Shown here: piece after piece, positions 9,707-17,975 of the stretch
Position numbering within the stretch: the first letter of the stretch is position 1
How the letters are laid out: each line of letters opens with the position of its first letter
DNA from: Candidatus Nitrosotenuis chungbukensis
GTDB taxonomy: Archaea > Thermoproteota > Nitrososphaeria > Nitrososphaerales > Nitrosopumilaceae
Assembly (NCBI RefSeq): GCF_000685395.1
Contig: NZ_AVSQ01000017.1
Coordinates: 96,440-160,439 of the forward strand
Length of the DNA: 64,000 nucleotides
Direction: 5' to 3'
Notes under the pieces: generated by a model
What the model saw: only the letters and a program-made list of their open reading frames with translations
Database searches by the model: none
Told to the model about the DNA's origin: nothing
Translations under genes and position numbers: made by a program

Positions 9707-9994
9707 ATGCCACTAAAGCGTGCAAGTAGAGGAAGACGAAAGGGCGGAAAAGGTTCGTCAGACCGAATCCAGTGCACAAACTGTGGCGCAACAGTGCCAA
9801 AAGACAAAGCAAAGAAAGTCACATCAAGACTGAGCCTAGTTGAACACTCGCTTGCAAAAGAGCTAAGAGCCCAGGGGGCATACATTGCATCACCATCAGT
9901 TCTAAAATGGTACTGCATATCATGCGCAATTCACTTTGGCATATTGAAAATCAGATCAGCATCATCAAGAAGACAGACGGGAAGACTCCGTTAA
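9707..9994 (+). CDS. rps26e: 30S ribosomal protein S26e
   Basis: A small-subunit protein shared with eukaryotes and found in only some archaeal lineages. The 95-aa product begins MPLKRASRGRRKGGKG and has the two CxxC zinc pairs, CTNCGATVPKDKA and CISCAIHFGI, with the basic tail RSASSRRQTGRLR. A longer upstream frame exists, but the family N-terminus and the TATA box 26 nt away support 9707. It is convergent with the phosphatidyltransferase gene; the two stops share the tetranucleotide ttaa. Confidence 0.95.
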   Translation: MPLKRASRGRRKGGKGSSDRIQCTNCGATVPKDKAKKVTSRLSLVEHSLAKELRAQGAYIASPSVLKWYCISCAIHFGILKIRSASSRRQTGRLR

Positions 9995-10572
9995 TCCTGA
10001 ATGTTTTTTGAAGTAACAATTATTCTTTGAATAAACGTTATTGCCGCAATAATTATCACTATCACCACAGCATAAGGCATAAGGCCAATCATTCCAATTA
10101 ACGCAATTACAAGCAGCCTTTCTGCCCGTTCGCCTATTCCTATTCCTTGGAGTTTTACTCCTAACGACTCTGCTCTGGAACGAGAATAGCTTACAAGAAG
10201 GGACAAAGTGATTGCCAAAAATACCAAATACGGCTCCGTAAAATTTCCAACTAAAATTCCCAAAAATATTGAAACCTCAGCTATTTTGTCAAATACCGAA
10301 TCAAGAAAGCCCCCCCGCTTTGAAGTCTTTTTAGTGAATCTGGCAACTTGGCCATCTACCACATCAAAAAATCCCGAAACAAGCAAGAGAACACCTCCGG
10401 CTATTGCGGCATAGTGAGGATACTGCAAATTCAGTCCATATGCGATTGATGCCAAGAATGCAAACCCAAGCCCGATGGATGTCCAAAAATTAGGCGAAAG
10501 TCCAGTAGAGGCAAAGCCTTTGCCGATTTTTTCAAGATGGGGTTTTAACGACTCTCGGAAATTGTTTAGCAT
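9991..10572 (-). CDS. CDP-alcohol phosphatidyltransferase, probably archaetidylinositol phosphate synthase
   Basis: An integral membrane enzyme of 193 aa with about six transmembrane helices. The full catalytic signature DxxDGxxAR-x8-GxxxDxxxD is present (DVVDGQVARF to GGFLDSVFD). The N-terminal TGLSPNFWT also fits this family. In archaea, short members of this clade join CDP-archaeol to inositol phosphate; archaetidylglycerol or archaetidylserine synthases are alternatives. Stand-alone gene, overlapping the S26e stop by 4 nt. Confidence 0.85.
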   Translation of the reverse strand: MLNNFRESLKPHLEKIGKGFASTGLSPNFWTSIGLGFAFLASIAYGLNLQYPHYAAIAGGVLLLVSGFFDVVDGQVARFTKKTSKRGGFLDSVFDKIAEVSIFLGILVGNFTEPYLVFLAITLSLLVSYSRSRAESLGVKLQGIGIGERAERLLVIALIGMIGLMPYAVVIVIIIAAITFIQRIIVTSKNIQD

Positions 10573-10600
10573 TTATGTTTCCTGATCATACCAAATGATT

Positions 10601-11467
10601 CTATTTAATATTCATAGCAATCATTGTCGAGATTAGTTTTGCCGCAAGGGATGCAGTCGCACCTGTATCATACGTGGGGTTTAACTCTACCACGTCTAGG
10701 CATGCTATTTTGTGTCCTTCCATGGCATATATCATGTCAAACAGCTCACGCGATGTGATTCCCACGGCCTCAGGATTTCCAACTCCTGGCGCAAATGCAG
10801 GATCAAGCACATCAAGGTCGACACTCACGTATGTTTTTTTGAACGTGGACAGCATATCGTTTACCAGTTTTGGGCCTTTTCCATCTCGAATGTCTCTTTC
10901 TGTGATTGTTTTGATTTTGTGTTCTTTTAGAAATGCGAGTTCTTCACCTACAAAAGAGCGGGCCCCGACATGAATGATGTTCTCCGCACCATTTTTTTCC
11001 ACAACTCGTCTCAGATATGCGGCATGGCTGAGTCGCACTCCTGCATATTCGGACCTAAGGTCAAAATGGGCATCAAATACAATGTAGCCTGTGTCTTTTG
11101 GGAATGCAGTGTATGTGCCGTACGTAAGGGAGTGCTCGCCGCCCAGAATTACCAAAAGCTTGTCTTTTTTGATCAGCTCGCCAGTTAGCTTGTTGACCAT
11201 CTCAGTCATCTCTTCAACGTTTACAGTATGATGTATGTTTCCAAGATCCTGAATGTTTACAGATGCCAAGTCGATTTGAAACTGGGGATGAAAAATCTCA
11301 ATATTGTTAAACGCGTCGCGTATCGCATCAGGCCCGAATCTGGTTCCGGGCTTGTACGAGTGGGTGGAATCAAACGGTATTCCGTAGATGATTGCAGCGG
11401 GATCACTGTCTTCGCTTGGGCTAATTATCAGGGGGGATTTGCTCAGATACAGATCACGGTAACTCAA
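10601..11467 (-). CDS. speB: Agmatinase / ureohydrolase
   Basis: Hydrolyses agmatine to putrescine and urea in polyamine synthesis if it is a true agmatinase. The 288-aa protein has all three manganese motifs of the ureohydrolase family: GGEHSLT (about residue 107), DAHFDLR (about 131) and SVDLDVLDPAFAPG (about 204). The start is a TTG at 11465-11467. It sits 28 nt upstream of the phosphatidyltransferase gene on the same strand. Arginase or guanidinobutyrase activity cannot be excluded from sequence. Confidence 0.88.
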   Translation of the reverse strand: MSYRDLYLSKSPLIISPSEDSDPAAIIYGIPFDSTHSYKPGTRFGPDAIRDAFNNIEIFHPQFQIDLASVNIQDLGNIHHTVNVEEMTEMVNKLTGELIKKDKLLVILGGEHSLTYGTYTAFPKDTGYIVFDAHFDLRSEYAGVRLSHAAYLRRVVEKNGAENIIHVGARSFVGEELAFLKEHKIKTITERDIRDGKGPKLVNDMLSTFKKTYVSVDLDVLDPAFAPGVGNPEAVGITSRELFDMIYAMEGHKIACLDVVELNPTYDTGATASLAAKLISTMIAMNIK

Positions 11468-11515
11468 TTCTTCTCACAAATACTCAAAACCACTAGAAAA
11501 TAAATTAATAGGAAT

Positions 11516-11947
11516 TCAGGAATCTGAGAATAGTTTTGCAGATGGTTGGTACTTTATGCCGCCGTCTAATTGTGTGAGCCCCTCAACTTTGTTTATCAGG
11601 TCTATCGAATTAAACGGCTTTTGAATCAATCCGACGTTTGACCCCTTAAAGTCCATCTTTGTCAGAATTTCGTCGCCAAATGCGGTAATGAACAAAATCT
11701 TTTGACTCGGCGTGATGTTTAGAATTTCTCTTGCAGTTTCAAAGCCGTTCTTTTTAGGCATCTCATAATCAAGTATCACTGCATCATACGGGTGTGTCGT
11801 GTTGTTTTTTCTTGCCTTTGCCTCATTTGCATATGCAGTGAGGCATTCAAGGCCGTCATTTGTTATTACCACCGTGTGGCCTCTGGATTCAAATATTTTC
11901 TGGTATAGCAAGGCGTATGCCTGACTGTCCTCTGCAACCAAAATCAT
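11516..11947 (-). CDS. Stand-alone response regulator receiver (CheY-like)
   Basis: A single receiver domain of 143 aa: acidic pocket in VAEDSQ, phosphoacceptor Asp in AVILDYEMPKKNG, then FITAFGD and the Lys of LIQKPFNSID. There is no output domain, so it signals by protein contact. It is clearly paralogous to the receiver at 48596-48985 (both start ILVAED and share RGHTV/KGHTV and DGxEC). It may pair with the histidine kinase at 14033-14974, from which it is separated only by thrS on the same strand. An ATG one codon upstream (11950) is an alternative start. Confidence 0.9.
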   Translation of the reverse strand: MILVAEDSQAYALLYQKIFESRGHTVVITNDGLECLTAYANEAKARKNNTTHPYDAVILDYEMPKKNGFETAREILNITPSQKILFITAFGDEILTKMDFKGSNVGLIQKPFNSIDLINKVEGLTQLDGGIKYQPSAKLFSDS

Positions 11948-12011
11948 CATACGAATGTTTTATGTGGGATTTGTTATTCTGTTTTGACTTGTTTGTTTTA
12001 AACAAACACGG

Positions 12012-13898
12012 CTAGACCATTATCTGTGGTCGTTTTGTCATGTATCTTGACAGATTTAGTCTTGTAAACGGTTTTTCCTTTGTTTGTTCTCTGATATCTG
12101 CAACAAAATCGTCAAACGGTATCTCTGTAACGTTACCCGAAATCCTGTCTCGGACGGAAAGATTTGGCTGATTTACTTCTTTTTCCCCAATCACAAGGCT
12201 GTACCTTATCCATTCGGTTTCTGATTCGCGTACTCTTTTTCCAATGGTTTCGTTTCGGTCGTCAATATCTACTCGAATGTCTTGCTTAGTCAACCTGTCT
12301 GCAAGGGCCTCACAGTGTTGTAGAAATTCTTCCTTTAGTGGAATGATTCGCACCTGTGTCGGGGCAAGCCACAGTGGGAGACTTGCCTTTCTGCCCTCTT
12401 TTTGATCTAATGCCGCCTTTTCAAGAAGGACATAGATTACTCGCTCAATGGCACCGCTTGGCGAATTGTGCAGGATTATCGGATGGTGTGGGACGTTGTT
12501 TTCGTCAAAATATTTGATTCCGTATCGCATACCGTTTTCAACATCGATTTGATCAGTAGACAGTGCAGACGCCTTTCCAAGACTGTCAACATAATTGAAT
12601 TCCCATTTCAATACAAAATAAAAGAATCTCTCCTTCCACATTTCGACAAGTACTGGCTTGCCAAGCTTTTTGACGAGATTGTGAATTACCGACTTGTGTT
12701 CGTTGTAGAATTCCTCTGTAAATCGAATTGCCATCTCATAGTCAGATTCGTTTATTCCGACTTGTTTGAGGACATTTCGAGACAGTTCAAATCGTTTTGT
12801 CATCTCTTCTACTGCCTGCGGTATGTCGGTGCAAAACGCATGGCAATCAGGCATCGTAAATGCCCGTAATCGTCGCAGACCAACAAGCTCGCCTGACTGC
12901 TCTCGCCTAAAGCTGTATCTTGTAAGCTCGTACAGTTTTAGAGGCATGTTGCGATAAGATATTTGGAAATCATTTGCCATGAGGAATTGCCCAAAACACG
13001 CCGCAAATCGCAAGAACAGCTGCTTTCCTTCGGTATTGATGTTGTACTGTCGTGCGGGAAATCGGTTAAAGTAACTCTCCATGCTTGGATGGTGTGAGTC
13101 ATACATGATTGGGGTTTCTACCTCAAGGCCACCATACTCTTTTACTTGATCATTTACGAATCGCTCAAGAAGTGATTTGATAAGTCTGCCATTTGGATAA
13201 AATCGCATGTTGCCAGAATCAGATGCGGGTTCGTAGTCTGCAATTGCCATTTTTTTCATTAGCTTTACATGTGGTGGGGGTTCGTCGACTGCTCTCTTCT
13301 TTGCAGATTCGTACTTGGATAATATTTCTAATTTTTCATGTTTTGCAAAATTAAACTTGCCAACTTCGTGCATTTCCCCCTCTGGTGTCATGATGTACCA
13401 AAAGGACTGGATTTTTGACTCGGACTTGAGCGCATCAGACGTATGGCCCTCATCGTGCGTGTGGCCTTCGTGGGAATGCATTTCCCCCACAGATTCGTTG
13501 ACGATGGTCTTTGAGCTTTCTGCCAACGGGTGTCCCTTTACCTTGACGTTGTAAGATTTGGTCCATCCAAATGGGGCATGCGACACATCATAGCCCACTG
13601 CAAGGGATTCCATTTCTTTTAGCAGGCTTAGTGCCAGACTCGGGGATGCAAGGTTTGAGCTTAGGTGCGCGTATGGATATAGCAGTAATTTCTTACATCC
13701 GACCTTGTCCATTGAGGCAGTTATTTCCACAATTGCCTTTTTTGCAGTCTGGGAATCATCTCCTTGCTCCATCGCAACAAAGGCAACTACCACTTCGTCT
13801 AGTTTTTTTGATTCTGGAACGATATCCTCGGCGGACTTGATTTCCTTTTTTGTCGGGGTAAATTCTATACTGTCACAGTGTAATTGGAGTATGCGCAC
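12012..13898 (-). CDS. thrS: Threonyl-tRNA synthetase, archaeal type
   Basis: Charges tRNA-Thr. The N-terminal domain (RILQLHCDSIEF to about residue 140) is the archaeal D-aminoacyl-tRNA-deacylase-like editing domain, different from the bacterial N2 domain. It is followed by the class II core, with Cys in AACFGQFL and His in PDCHAF as zinc ligands, motif 2 (REQSGELVGLRRLRAF) and motif 3 (LPLWLAPTQVRIIP leads into the anticodon domain). A His-rich loop (HSHEGHTHDEGH, about residue 140) links the editing domain to the core. I took the GTG at 13898, which gives the usual VRIL start; a TTG at 13910 is possible. Confidence 0.95.
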   Translation of the reverse strand: MRILQLHCDSIEFTPTKKEIKSAEDIVPESKKLDEVVVAFVAMEQGDDSQTAKKAIVEITASMDKVGCKKLLLYPYAHLSSNLASPSLALSLLKEMESLAVGYDVSHAPFGWTKSYNVKVKGHPLAESSKTIVNESVGEMHSHEGHTHDEGHTSDALKSESKIQSFWYIMTPEGEMHEVGKFNFAKHEKLEILSKYESAKKRAVDEPPPHVKLMKKMAIADYEPASDSGNMRFYPNGRLIKSLLERFVNDQVKEYGGLEVETPIMYDSHHPSMESYFNRFPARQYNINTEGKQLFLRFAACFGQFLMANDFQISYRNMPLKLYELTRYSFRREQSGELVGLRRLRAFTMPDCHAFCTDIPQAVEEMTKRFELSRNVLKQVGINESDYEMAIRFTEEFYNEHKSVIHNLVKKLGKPVLVEMWKERFFYFVLKWEFNYVDSLGKASALSTDQIDVENGMRYGIKYFDENNVPHHPIILHNSPSGAIERVIYVLLEKAALDQKEGRKASLPLWLAPTQVRIIPLKEEFLQHCEALADRLTKQDIRVDIDDRNETIGKRVRESETEWIRYSLVIGEKEVNQPNLSVRDRISGNVTEIPFDDFVADIREQTKEKPFTRLNLSRYMTKRPQIMV

Positions 13899-14032
13899 AA
13901 ATTCAAACAAACGGCATTATTGAATTAAATGTTTTGTGAAATTATCGCAGATCAACAGAACGGATCGGAAATATCTGAGATTTCGCCATATTTTTTGCTA
14001 AAAGGCTTTTGGATGCGGATGTTTTATGAGTT

Positions 14033-14974
14033 TCAATTTTTTAACGCCCTTTCTTGGCTGCCAAGATACATACTGTCAAATTCGGATTCTTTTGGAAGCC
14101 TGATCTTGATCGTAGTTCCTTTGCCAAAAGTGCTATCTATGTCTATGTAACCACCGTGTTCTTTGACTATGCTCTTGCAGCTGACCAAGCCCAATCCGGT
14201 CCCAGTTTGTTTTATTGTAAAAAACGGCTCAAACAGTTTATCTGACATGTTTGGCGGCACGCCGCATCCAGAATCCCGAACCATGATTTGCACGTATTTC
14301 GGATCAGGGTCGTCAGATATTGTGATATCAATTGAACCGTTATTGCTGCCAATTGCCTGAATAGCATTTGTCAACAGATTTACAAAAACTATCTCAATTT
14401 GTTCATAATCACAATAAATTGTCGAGCCCACAAGCGGCGGATGAACCTCAATGTTACTTGGAATCTCCATTCTTTCCAGCACGTCTGATAAAATACTTGC
14501 AATTACGTGTTTTTTTCTTTCCAATGTGGGCGGTTTTACAAAACCGAGAACATTGTCAATTTGATGCGACATTCTTGCAACCGCACGATCAAGCCGCGAC
14601 CACTGTGCCTTGGATTTCTCATCTAGGTGTTTGTCCAGATTTATACGTAAAATTTGTGACGAGTTCTTGATAATGGACAGTGGGTTGTTCAGATCATGTG
14701 CCGCTCTTGCCGTAAAGTTTCCCAACAATGATACTCTCTCAAGGTTTAGCAGATCCTCGGTTTTTTGCTTGACCTCGTCTTGTAGCATTTTTCTATTACG
14801 AAGCAATTCGCCTTGCGTGTTTTTTAGCTCTTTTACGGTATTTTGCAATTGTAAGTTCAGATTTGCAGTTGTGTCTTTTTCAGACTTTAATTCCTTTATT
14901 TTTTGCGCCAAGATCTTTACGAGATCCTCGGTCGGGACCTCTTTTATGAAAAAATACGGATTAACTCCAGACAT
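14033..14974 (-). CDS. Soluble sensor histidine kinase
   Basis: A 313-aa kinase with no transmembrane segment. Residues about 15-85 form a long coiled coil (KELKSEKDTTANLNLQ, NRKMLQDEVKQKTEDL). The H-box ARAAHDLNNPL is near residue 93, the N-box NLLTNAIQAI near 203, then DSGCGVP, FEPFFTIKQ and GTGLGL of the ATPase domain. It lacks a sensor domain of known type, so the input is probably through the coiled coil or a partner. It is upstream of thrS and the receiver gene 11516-11947, both on the same strand. Confidence 0.9.
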   Translation of the reverse strand: MSGVNPYFFIKEVPTEDLVKILAQKIKELKSEKDTTANLNLQLQNTVKELKNTQGELLRNRKMLQDEVKQKTEDLLNLERVSLLGNFTARAAHDLNNPLSIIKNSSQILRINLDKHLDEKSKAQWSRLDRAVARMSHQIDNVLGFVKPPTLERKKHVIASILSDVLERMEIPSNIEVHPPLVGSTIYCDYEQIEIVFVNLLTNAIQAIGSNNGSIDITISDDPDPKYVQIMVRDSGCGVPPNMSDKLFEPFFTIKQTGTGLGLVSCKSIVKEHGGYIDIDSTFGKGTTIKIRLPKESEFDSMYLGSQERALKN

Positions 14975-15072
14975 TACAGAAATACTTTCAATTGGTAAAA
15001 CTATGAAGATTTGTCTGTTTTTTACAAACGAATAATCTTAACTTTTCAAGTAGGAAGCGCGTGCATTACTAC

Positions 15073-15495
15073 CTATTTTTCCAGTTCTTGGTTTAGATAA
15101 ATGATAGAGCGCAGAATTATCCCCGACAGGCCCAGGTTATTTAAGATAAAGGTTGCCGCCCTCTCCAAAGCGTTTTCCCCACGGAATCCCTCGTCATATA
15201 TCATCTCAACTTGGCCTTTGTCAGTATCAACGAATGAGGTGATAAGGGAGTAAGGTCCTAACTTCTCGTCTGTTTTTTCCACAAATTGACGTAATTCGAT
15301 TAGTTTTATGGTAATTCCTTGTTCTACAAACATACCCGAAAGAAGTTTGAATGTCTTATCTGGTCGACGATTGATTCTATTTGGGTTTACGTTGTCGGTT
15401 ATTTTCAAGCCTATAAGATCATGATCGTTTATTTTTAAGAGTCTATTGGCAGTTTGGTTTAAGCGGTATTGATAGATACATCTGTTTTCAGGCAT
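15073..15495 (-). CDS. Hypothetical protein
   Basis: A 140-aa soluble protein without a recognised domain. It has a basic N-terminal third and a C-terminal half with regular beta/alpha pattern (GPYSLITSFVD, KGQVEMIYDEGF, ALERAATFILNNLGL). Codon use looks native. It lies upstream of the histidine kinase gene on the same strand (about 100 nt gap). Function not known. Confidence 0.5.
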   Translation of the reverse strand: MPENRCIYQYRLNQTANRLLKINDHDLIGLKITDNVNPNRINRRPDKTFKLLSGMFVEQGITIKLIELRQFVEKTDEKLGPYSLITSFVDTDKGQVEMIYDEGFRGENALERAATFILNNLGLSGIILRSIIYLNQELEK

Positions 15496-15842
15496 TCGTT
15501 GCCAAAGGACTTTTGCCTGATGATGCCACCTAGGTAGTCAGGATTCAAATTTATGGTCTTGAATAGGCGGTGCTACTTGTCGATACCCAAATCATCATAC
15601 AGAACGTTAGCCTTTACAAACAAAATCAAGTCCAAAGTTTAGTAAATTCACTAAATAATTTTGGGCACCTTTTCAATATCCTTAGGAGTTTTTCTTGGAA
15701 TATTCTTCAAGCGTGTCTTTTTCCATGACCAAATAGGTCGCTGAGCTATTTAAAATGTGAAAACTTTGTCGTGCTTGGGTCGTGACAAGTTAGCAGAACA
15801 TGGTTAAATTAATTTTATAAGCGATGAACGCATATTGGTTCC
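15496..15842. other. Gene-poor stretch with one possible mini transcription unit
   Basis: About 350 nt without a normal gene and lower GC than its surroundings. On the minus strand it holds a possible leaderless 14-codon frame (ATG at 15726, stop at 15682) with a TATA-like ttttaaat (about 15747-15755) 24-25 nt upstream, followed by a 6-bp inverted repeat (TTTAGT/ACTAAA, 15638-15655). I see no tRNA fold or other gene. Confidence 0.4.
15811..15820 (+). promoter_or_regulatory. TATA box of the 32-aa zinc protein gene
   Basis: The box aattttataa is centred 27 nt upstream of the ATG at 15843, which fits a leaderless start. Confidence 0.55.
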
Positions 15843-15941
15843 ATGAGTTTTCGAAAATGCATCCATTGCGGCAGGGAATATGAAAATATATTCAATAAAC
15901 GAGTCTGCTCAATACAATGTGCACTCGAAATTACCAATTAG
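15843..15941 (+). CDS. 32-aa zinc-finger microprotein
   Basis: Short protein beginning MSFRKCIHCGREYE, with one CxxC pair near the N-terminus and a second CxxxC pair (VCSIQC). This is the pattern of a small treble-clef finger such as those that recognise trimmed C-termini. A TATA box lies 27 nt upstream. First of a run of five very small genes with metal-binding patterns between 15843 and 16834. Function unknown. Confidence 0.65.
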   Translation: MSFRKCIHCGREYENIFNKRVCSIQCALEITN

Positions 15942-16046
15942 CCTCCTAATCGCTTAAAAGACACGTGCCCTGTTTTGAGCCGTTTGAAAACCCCCTTATC
16001 GACCTTTCAGAAATAATAATAACACCAAGTTTTCAACCAATAGGAA

Positions 16047-16211
16047 ATGGGCTTGTTCAAAAAAAAGACAGATGCAAATGAAACAAAGTGCAAAAATTGT
16101 GGACTAGAACTGCCCGACCCAGAACGTCTAAAAAGACACATGAAAAAAGCACACGGAAACTTACCCGTTAAGAAAATGGATCCAAACAACAGCGAAGGAA
16201 GCCTCTGGTAA
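16047..16211 (+). CDS. 54-aa C2H2 zinc-finger protein
   Basis: Translates to a protein with one classical C2H2 finger: CKNCG at residues 15-19, then 12 residues later HMKKAH (ligand pattern C-x2-C-x12-H-x4-H). The N-terminus is MGLFKKK. A single finger is usually not enough for sequence-specific DNA binding, so RNA or protein binding or dimerisation is possible. The upstream AT-rich box (aataataataa, 16011-16021) is a weak TATA candidate. Second member of the small zinc-protein run. Confidence 0.7.
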   Translation: MGLFKKKTDANETKCKNCGLELPDPERLKRHMKKAHGNLPVKKMDPNNSEGSLW

Positions 16212-16224
16212 AGATCAAACCTGA

Positions 16225-16232
16225 CTTATATG
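16225..16232 (+). promoter_or_regulatory. TATA box of the 32-aa CxC protein gene
   Basis: The box cttatatg is centred 26.5 nt upstream of the ATG at 16255. Confidence 0.5.
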
Positions 16233-16254
16233 TACGTGAAAATCCGGATCAGAC

Positions 16255-16353
16255 ATGCTAAGTAAGATAATTGCAAAACTGAAGTCTTGTTCTTGTAGCA
16301 AGAAATCGCCTGACGACGCAAGCACACTCGAATCTGAGAAGAAATCAGATTAA
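16255..16353 (+). CDS. 32-aa basic/acidic microprotein with a CxC motif
   Basis: Starts MLSKIIAKLKSCSCSKK: an amphipathic basic helix, a CxC motif at residues 12-14, then an acidic tail (ESEKKSD). Two Cys alone are unlikely to hold zinc unless it dimerises. A TATA box at the correct distance is the main reason to call it a gene. It lies between two zinc-protein genes on the same strand. Function unknown. Confidence 0.45.
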   Translation: MLSKIIAKLKSCSCSKKSPDDASTLESEKKSD

Positions 16354-16426
16354 AACAAAGAATCAAAGGATGTTAGATTCTAAAACGCTCTTTTTACACT
16401 TAGTTGTCGCCTAAACTCATAATTTC

Positions 16427-16434
16427 TTAATATA
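16427..16434 (+). promoter_or_regulatory. TATA box of the zinc-ribbon gene at 16457
   Basis: The box ttaatata is centred 26.5 nt before the third of three closely spaced ATGs (16457), and only 17-20 nt before the first two, so it decides the start. Confidence 0.55.
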
Positions 16435-16456
16435 CTTGGTTTGACCTATGATGAGC

Positions 16457-16567
16457 ATGAAGTACTGTCATGATTGTTTAACTCCGATTAGCCGCAATTC
16501 GTCAGATGAATACTGCGCTTTCTGTAAAAGAGATAGAGCGATTAAAAAAAACAGCTCTGTTGCCTAG
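16457..16567 (+). CDS. 36-aa zinc-ribbon microprotein
   Basis: Begins MKYCHDCLTPISRN and carries two CxxC pairs (CHDC, then CAFC about 17 residues later), a minimal zinc ribbon. Two in-frame ATGs lie upstream (16448, 16451), but the TATA spacing favours 16457. The C-terminal tail is basic (KRDRAIKKN), which suggests nucleic acid or ribosome contact. Part of the small zinc-protein run; function unknown. Confidence 0.65.
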   Translation: MKYCHDCLTPISRNSSDEYCAFCKRDRAIKKNSSVA

Positions 16568-16621
16568 ATCATATTTTCAACATAAATTAGAAAAACAAAA
16601 ACAGGCCAAGATAAAGCGGCT

Positions 16622-16834
16622 CTAAAACCTGCTAAATCTCGCTCGTTCGATATCTCGGTCTTCTTTAGTTTCCTTTTTCCATTCTTTATAGTGCTCTTTG
16701 CAAAGTACGGTGTGTTTTCCAGAAGACGCTACTCGCAATCCTGCGCTTTCTACTTTTGAGGTGTTAATTGAGCGAGCTCCGTCGTTGCTACAGCCATCAA
16801 CATTACATTTTGCTCCTTTTGAAACAATTCCCAT
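16622..16834 (-). CDS. 70-aa small metal-binding protein
   Basis: Ligand-like residues Cx4C (CNVDGC, residues 10-15) and CxxH (LCKEHYKEW) suggest one zinc site; the C-terminus is strongly charged (KKETKEDRDIERAR). A TATA box (gatatttatag, 16854-16864) is centred 26 nt upstream of the ATG, so the start is well supported. It is the only minus-strand member of the small zinc-protein run. Function unknown. Confidence 0.7.
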   Translation of the reverse strand: MGIVSKGAKCNVDGCSNDGARSINTSKVESAGLRVASSGKHTVLCKEHYKEWKKETKEDRDIERARFSRF

Positions 16835-16853
16835 ACTGGTATGCCCAATTAAT

Positions 16854-16864
16854 GATATTTATAG
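16854..16864 (-). promoter_or_regulatory. TATA box of the 70-aa protein gene
   Basis: Read on the minus strand as ctataaatatc, centred about 25-26 nt upstream of the ATG at 16834. Confidence 0.55.
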
Positions 16865-16962
16865 TTGAAACCGATTTTGAGGCAAACCTTACCTTGAATT
16901 GCCGCACGGTTATCTTTCACAATACTAGCAAATCCCCATGTTTGTTCATAGTAAACTAACTA

Positions 16963-17868
16963 TTGGATAAAATTACGAATTTTATTAAAAATTTATTGAA
17001 AACAGCTAGACGTGCACAGATAATCTGCGATGACGGCGTATCAGACATTGCAAATACTGACATCATAAAACTGCAAAAAGACAATACTCTTCAAGATATC
17101 ATATCTTGCCTTTCAATGAACAAGATAAGCAAGATTTTCATTTACGATGATGCAAAACCGGTCGGAGTAGTTACAGACAAAGACATCATAAGATTTTTGT
17201 ACATTGATAAAAGTGGCAGAAACCTGAATCAAATTCTTGCCACCGAATTGATGAACAACATCTGCTTTGTGAATAAAGGACTAACATGTCAACAGGCTGC
17301 CCAGCTCATGCTTCTCAACAAGATAGGCACCCTCGGAGTTGGGAGTAAAGAAAATCTAGCAGGCATAATAACAAAGTCAGACCTCATAAAATACTACATA
17401 ACAAGGCAGCATGACACTAGCAAAGTGTCAGATTATATGACAATTAGTTATTTTTCGGCTGGAATAAACGACAGGGTGTACGAACTGATTAAAAAGATGA
17501 TAGCTTTTGACATATCGCGTGTAGTGATAACAGATGATGATAAAAAACCGGTCGGAATGATTACAGCTGGAGACCTGTTCAATTTGACAATAGAGACAAA
17601 CAAGCTAAGCATAGTGCAGTCAAGCATTGCCAATTATTTAGAAAAGGATGGATTGTGGTCAGAGACTGGCTTTGTCGGCTCCCAAATTGCAGGAGAAATA
17701 ATGACTCCCGGAATAATCACAACAGGTCCGTCTGTTGACATGGTGGATGCGGCAAAGGTAATCTTGGAAAAAAGAATAGACAGTCTTGGGATAAGCGATG
17801 AAAGTAATACGCTGCTTGGAATTATCAGCAAGAGAAACATACTGCTTGCACTGGCAAAAGACACGTGA
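16963..17868 (+). CDS. Protein with four CBS domains
   Basis: A 301-aa protein made of two CBS pairs (Bateman modules) after a short basic N-terminus. CBS-type repeats are visible as KPVGVVTDKDIIRF, LAGIITKSDLIKYY, KPVGMITAGDLFNL and LLGIISKRNILLA. Such modules bind AMP, ATP or S-adenosylmethionine and regulate partners. No effector domain is attached. The start is a TTG with no clear TATA box, so the N-terminus is uncertain. It precedes a CheY-like gene on the same strand by about 100 nt. Confidence 0.85.
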   Translation: MDKITNFIKNLLKTARRAQIICDDGVSDIANTDIIKLQKDNTLQDIISCLSMNKISKIFIYDDAKPVGVVTDKDIIRFLYIDKSGRNLNQILATELMNNICFVNKGLTCQQAAQLMLLNKIGTLGVGSKENLAGIITKSDLIKYYITRQHDTSKVSDYMTISYFSAGINDRVYELIKKMIAFDISRVVITDDDKKPVGMITAGDLFNLTIETNKLSIVQSSIANYLEKDGLWSETGFVGSQIAGEIMTPGIITTGPSVDMVDAAKVILEKRIDSLGISDESNTLLGIISKRNILLALAKDT

Positions 17869-17975
17869 TTTGCAGGCGCATTATAAAATAGCAATCAAGG
17901 AACCAGATTTACGACCTTTTGTTTGTTTCAAACACACTAGTGCATAATTCCGCTTATTAGTGAAAATCCATAGTA

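Noticed and set aside
15496..15600. Possible C/D-box small RNA around ctgatgatg (about 15520)
   Set aside because: A C-box-like sequence is present but no matching D box or terminal stem could be seen at the right spacing.
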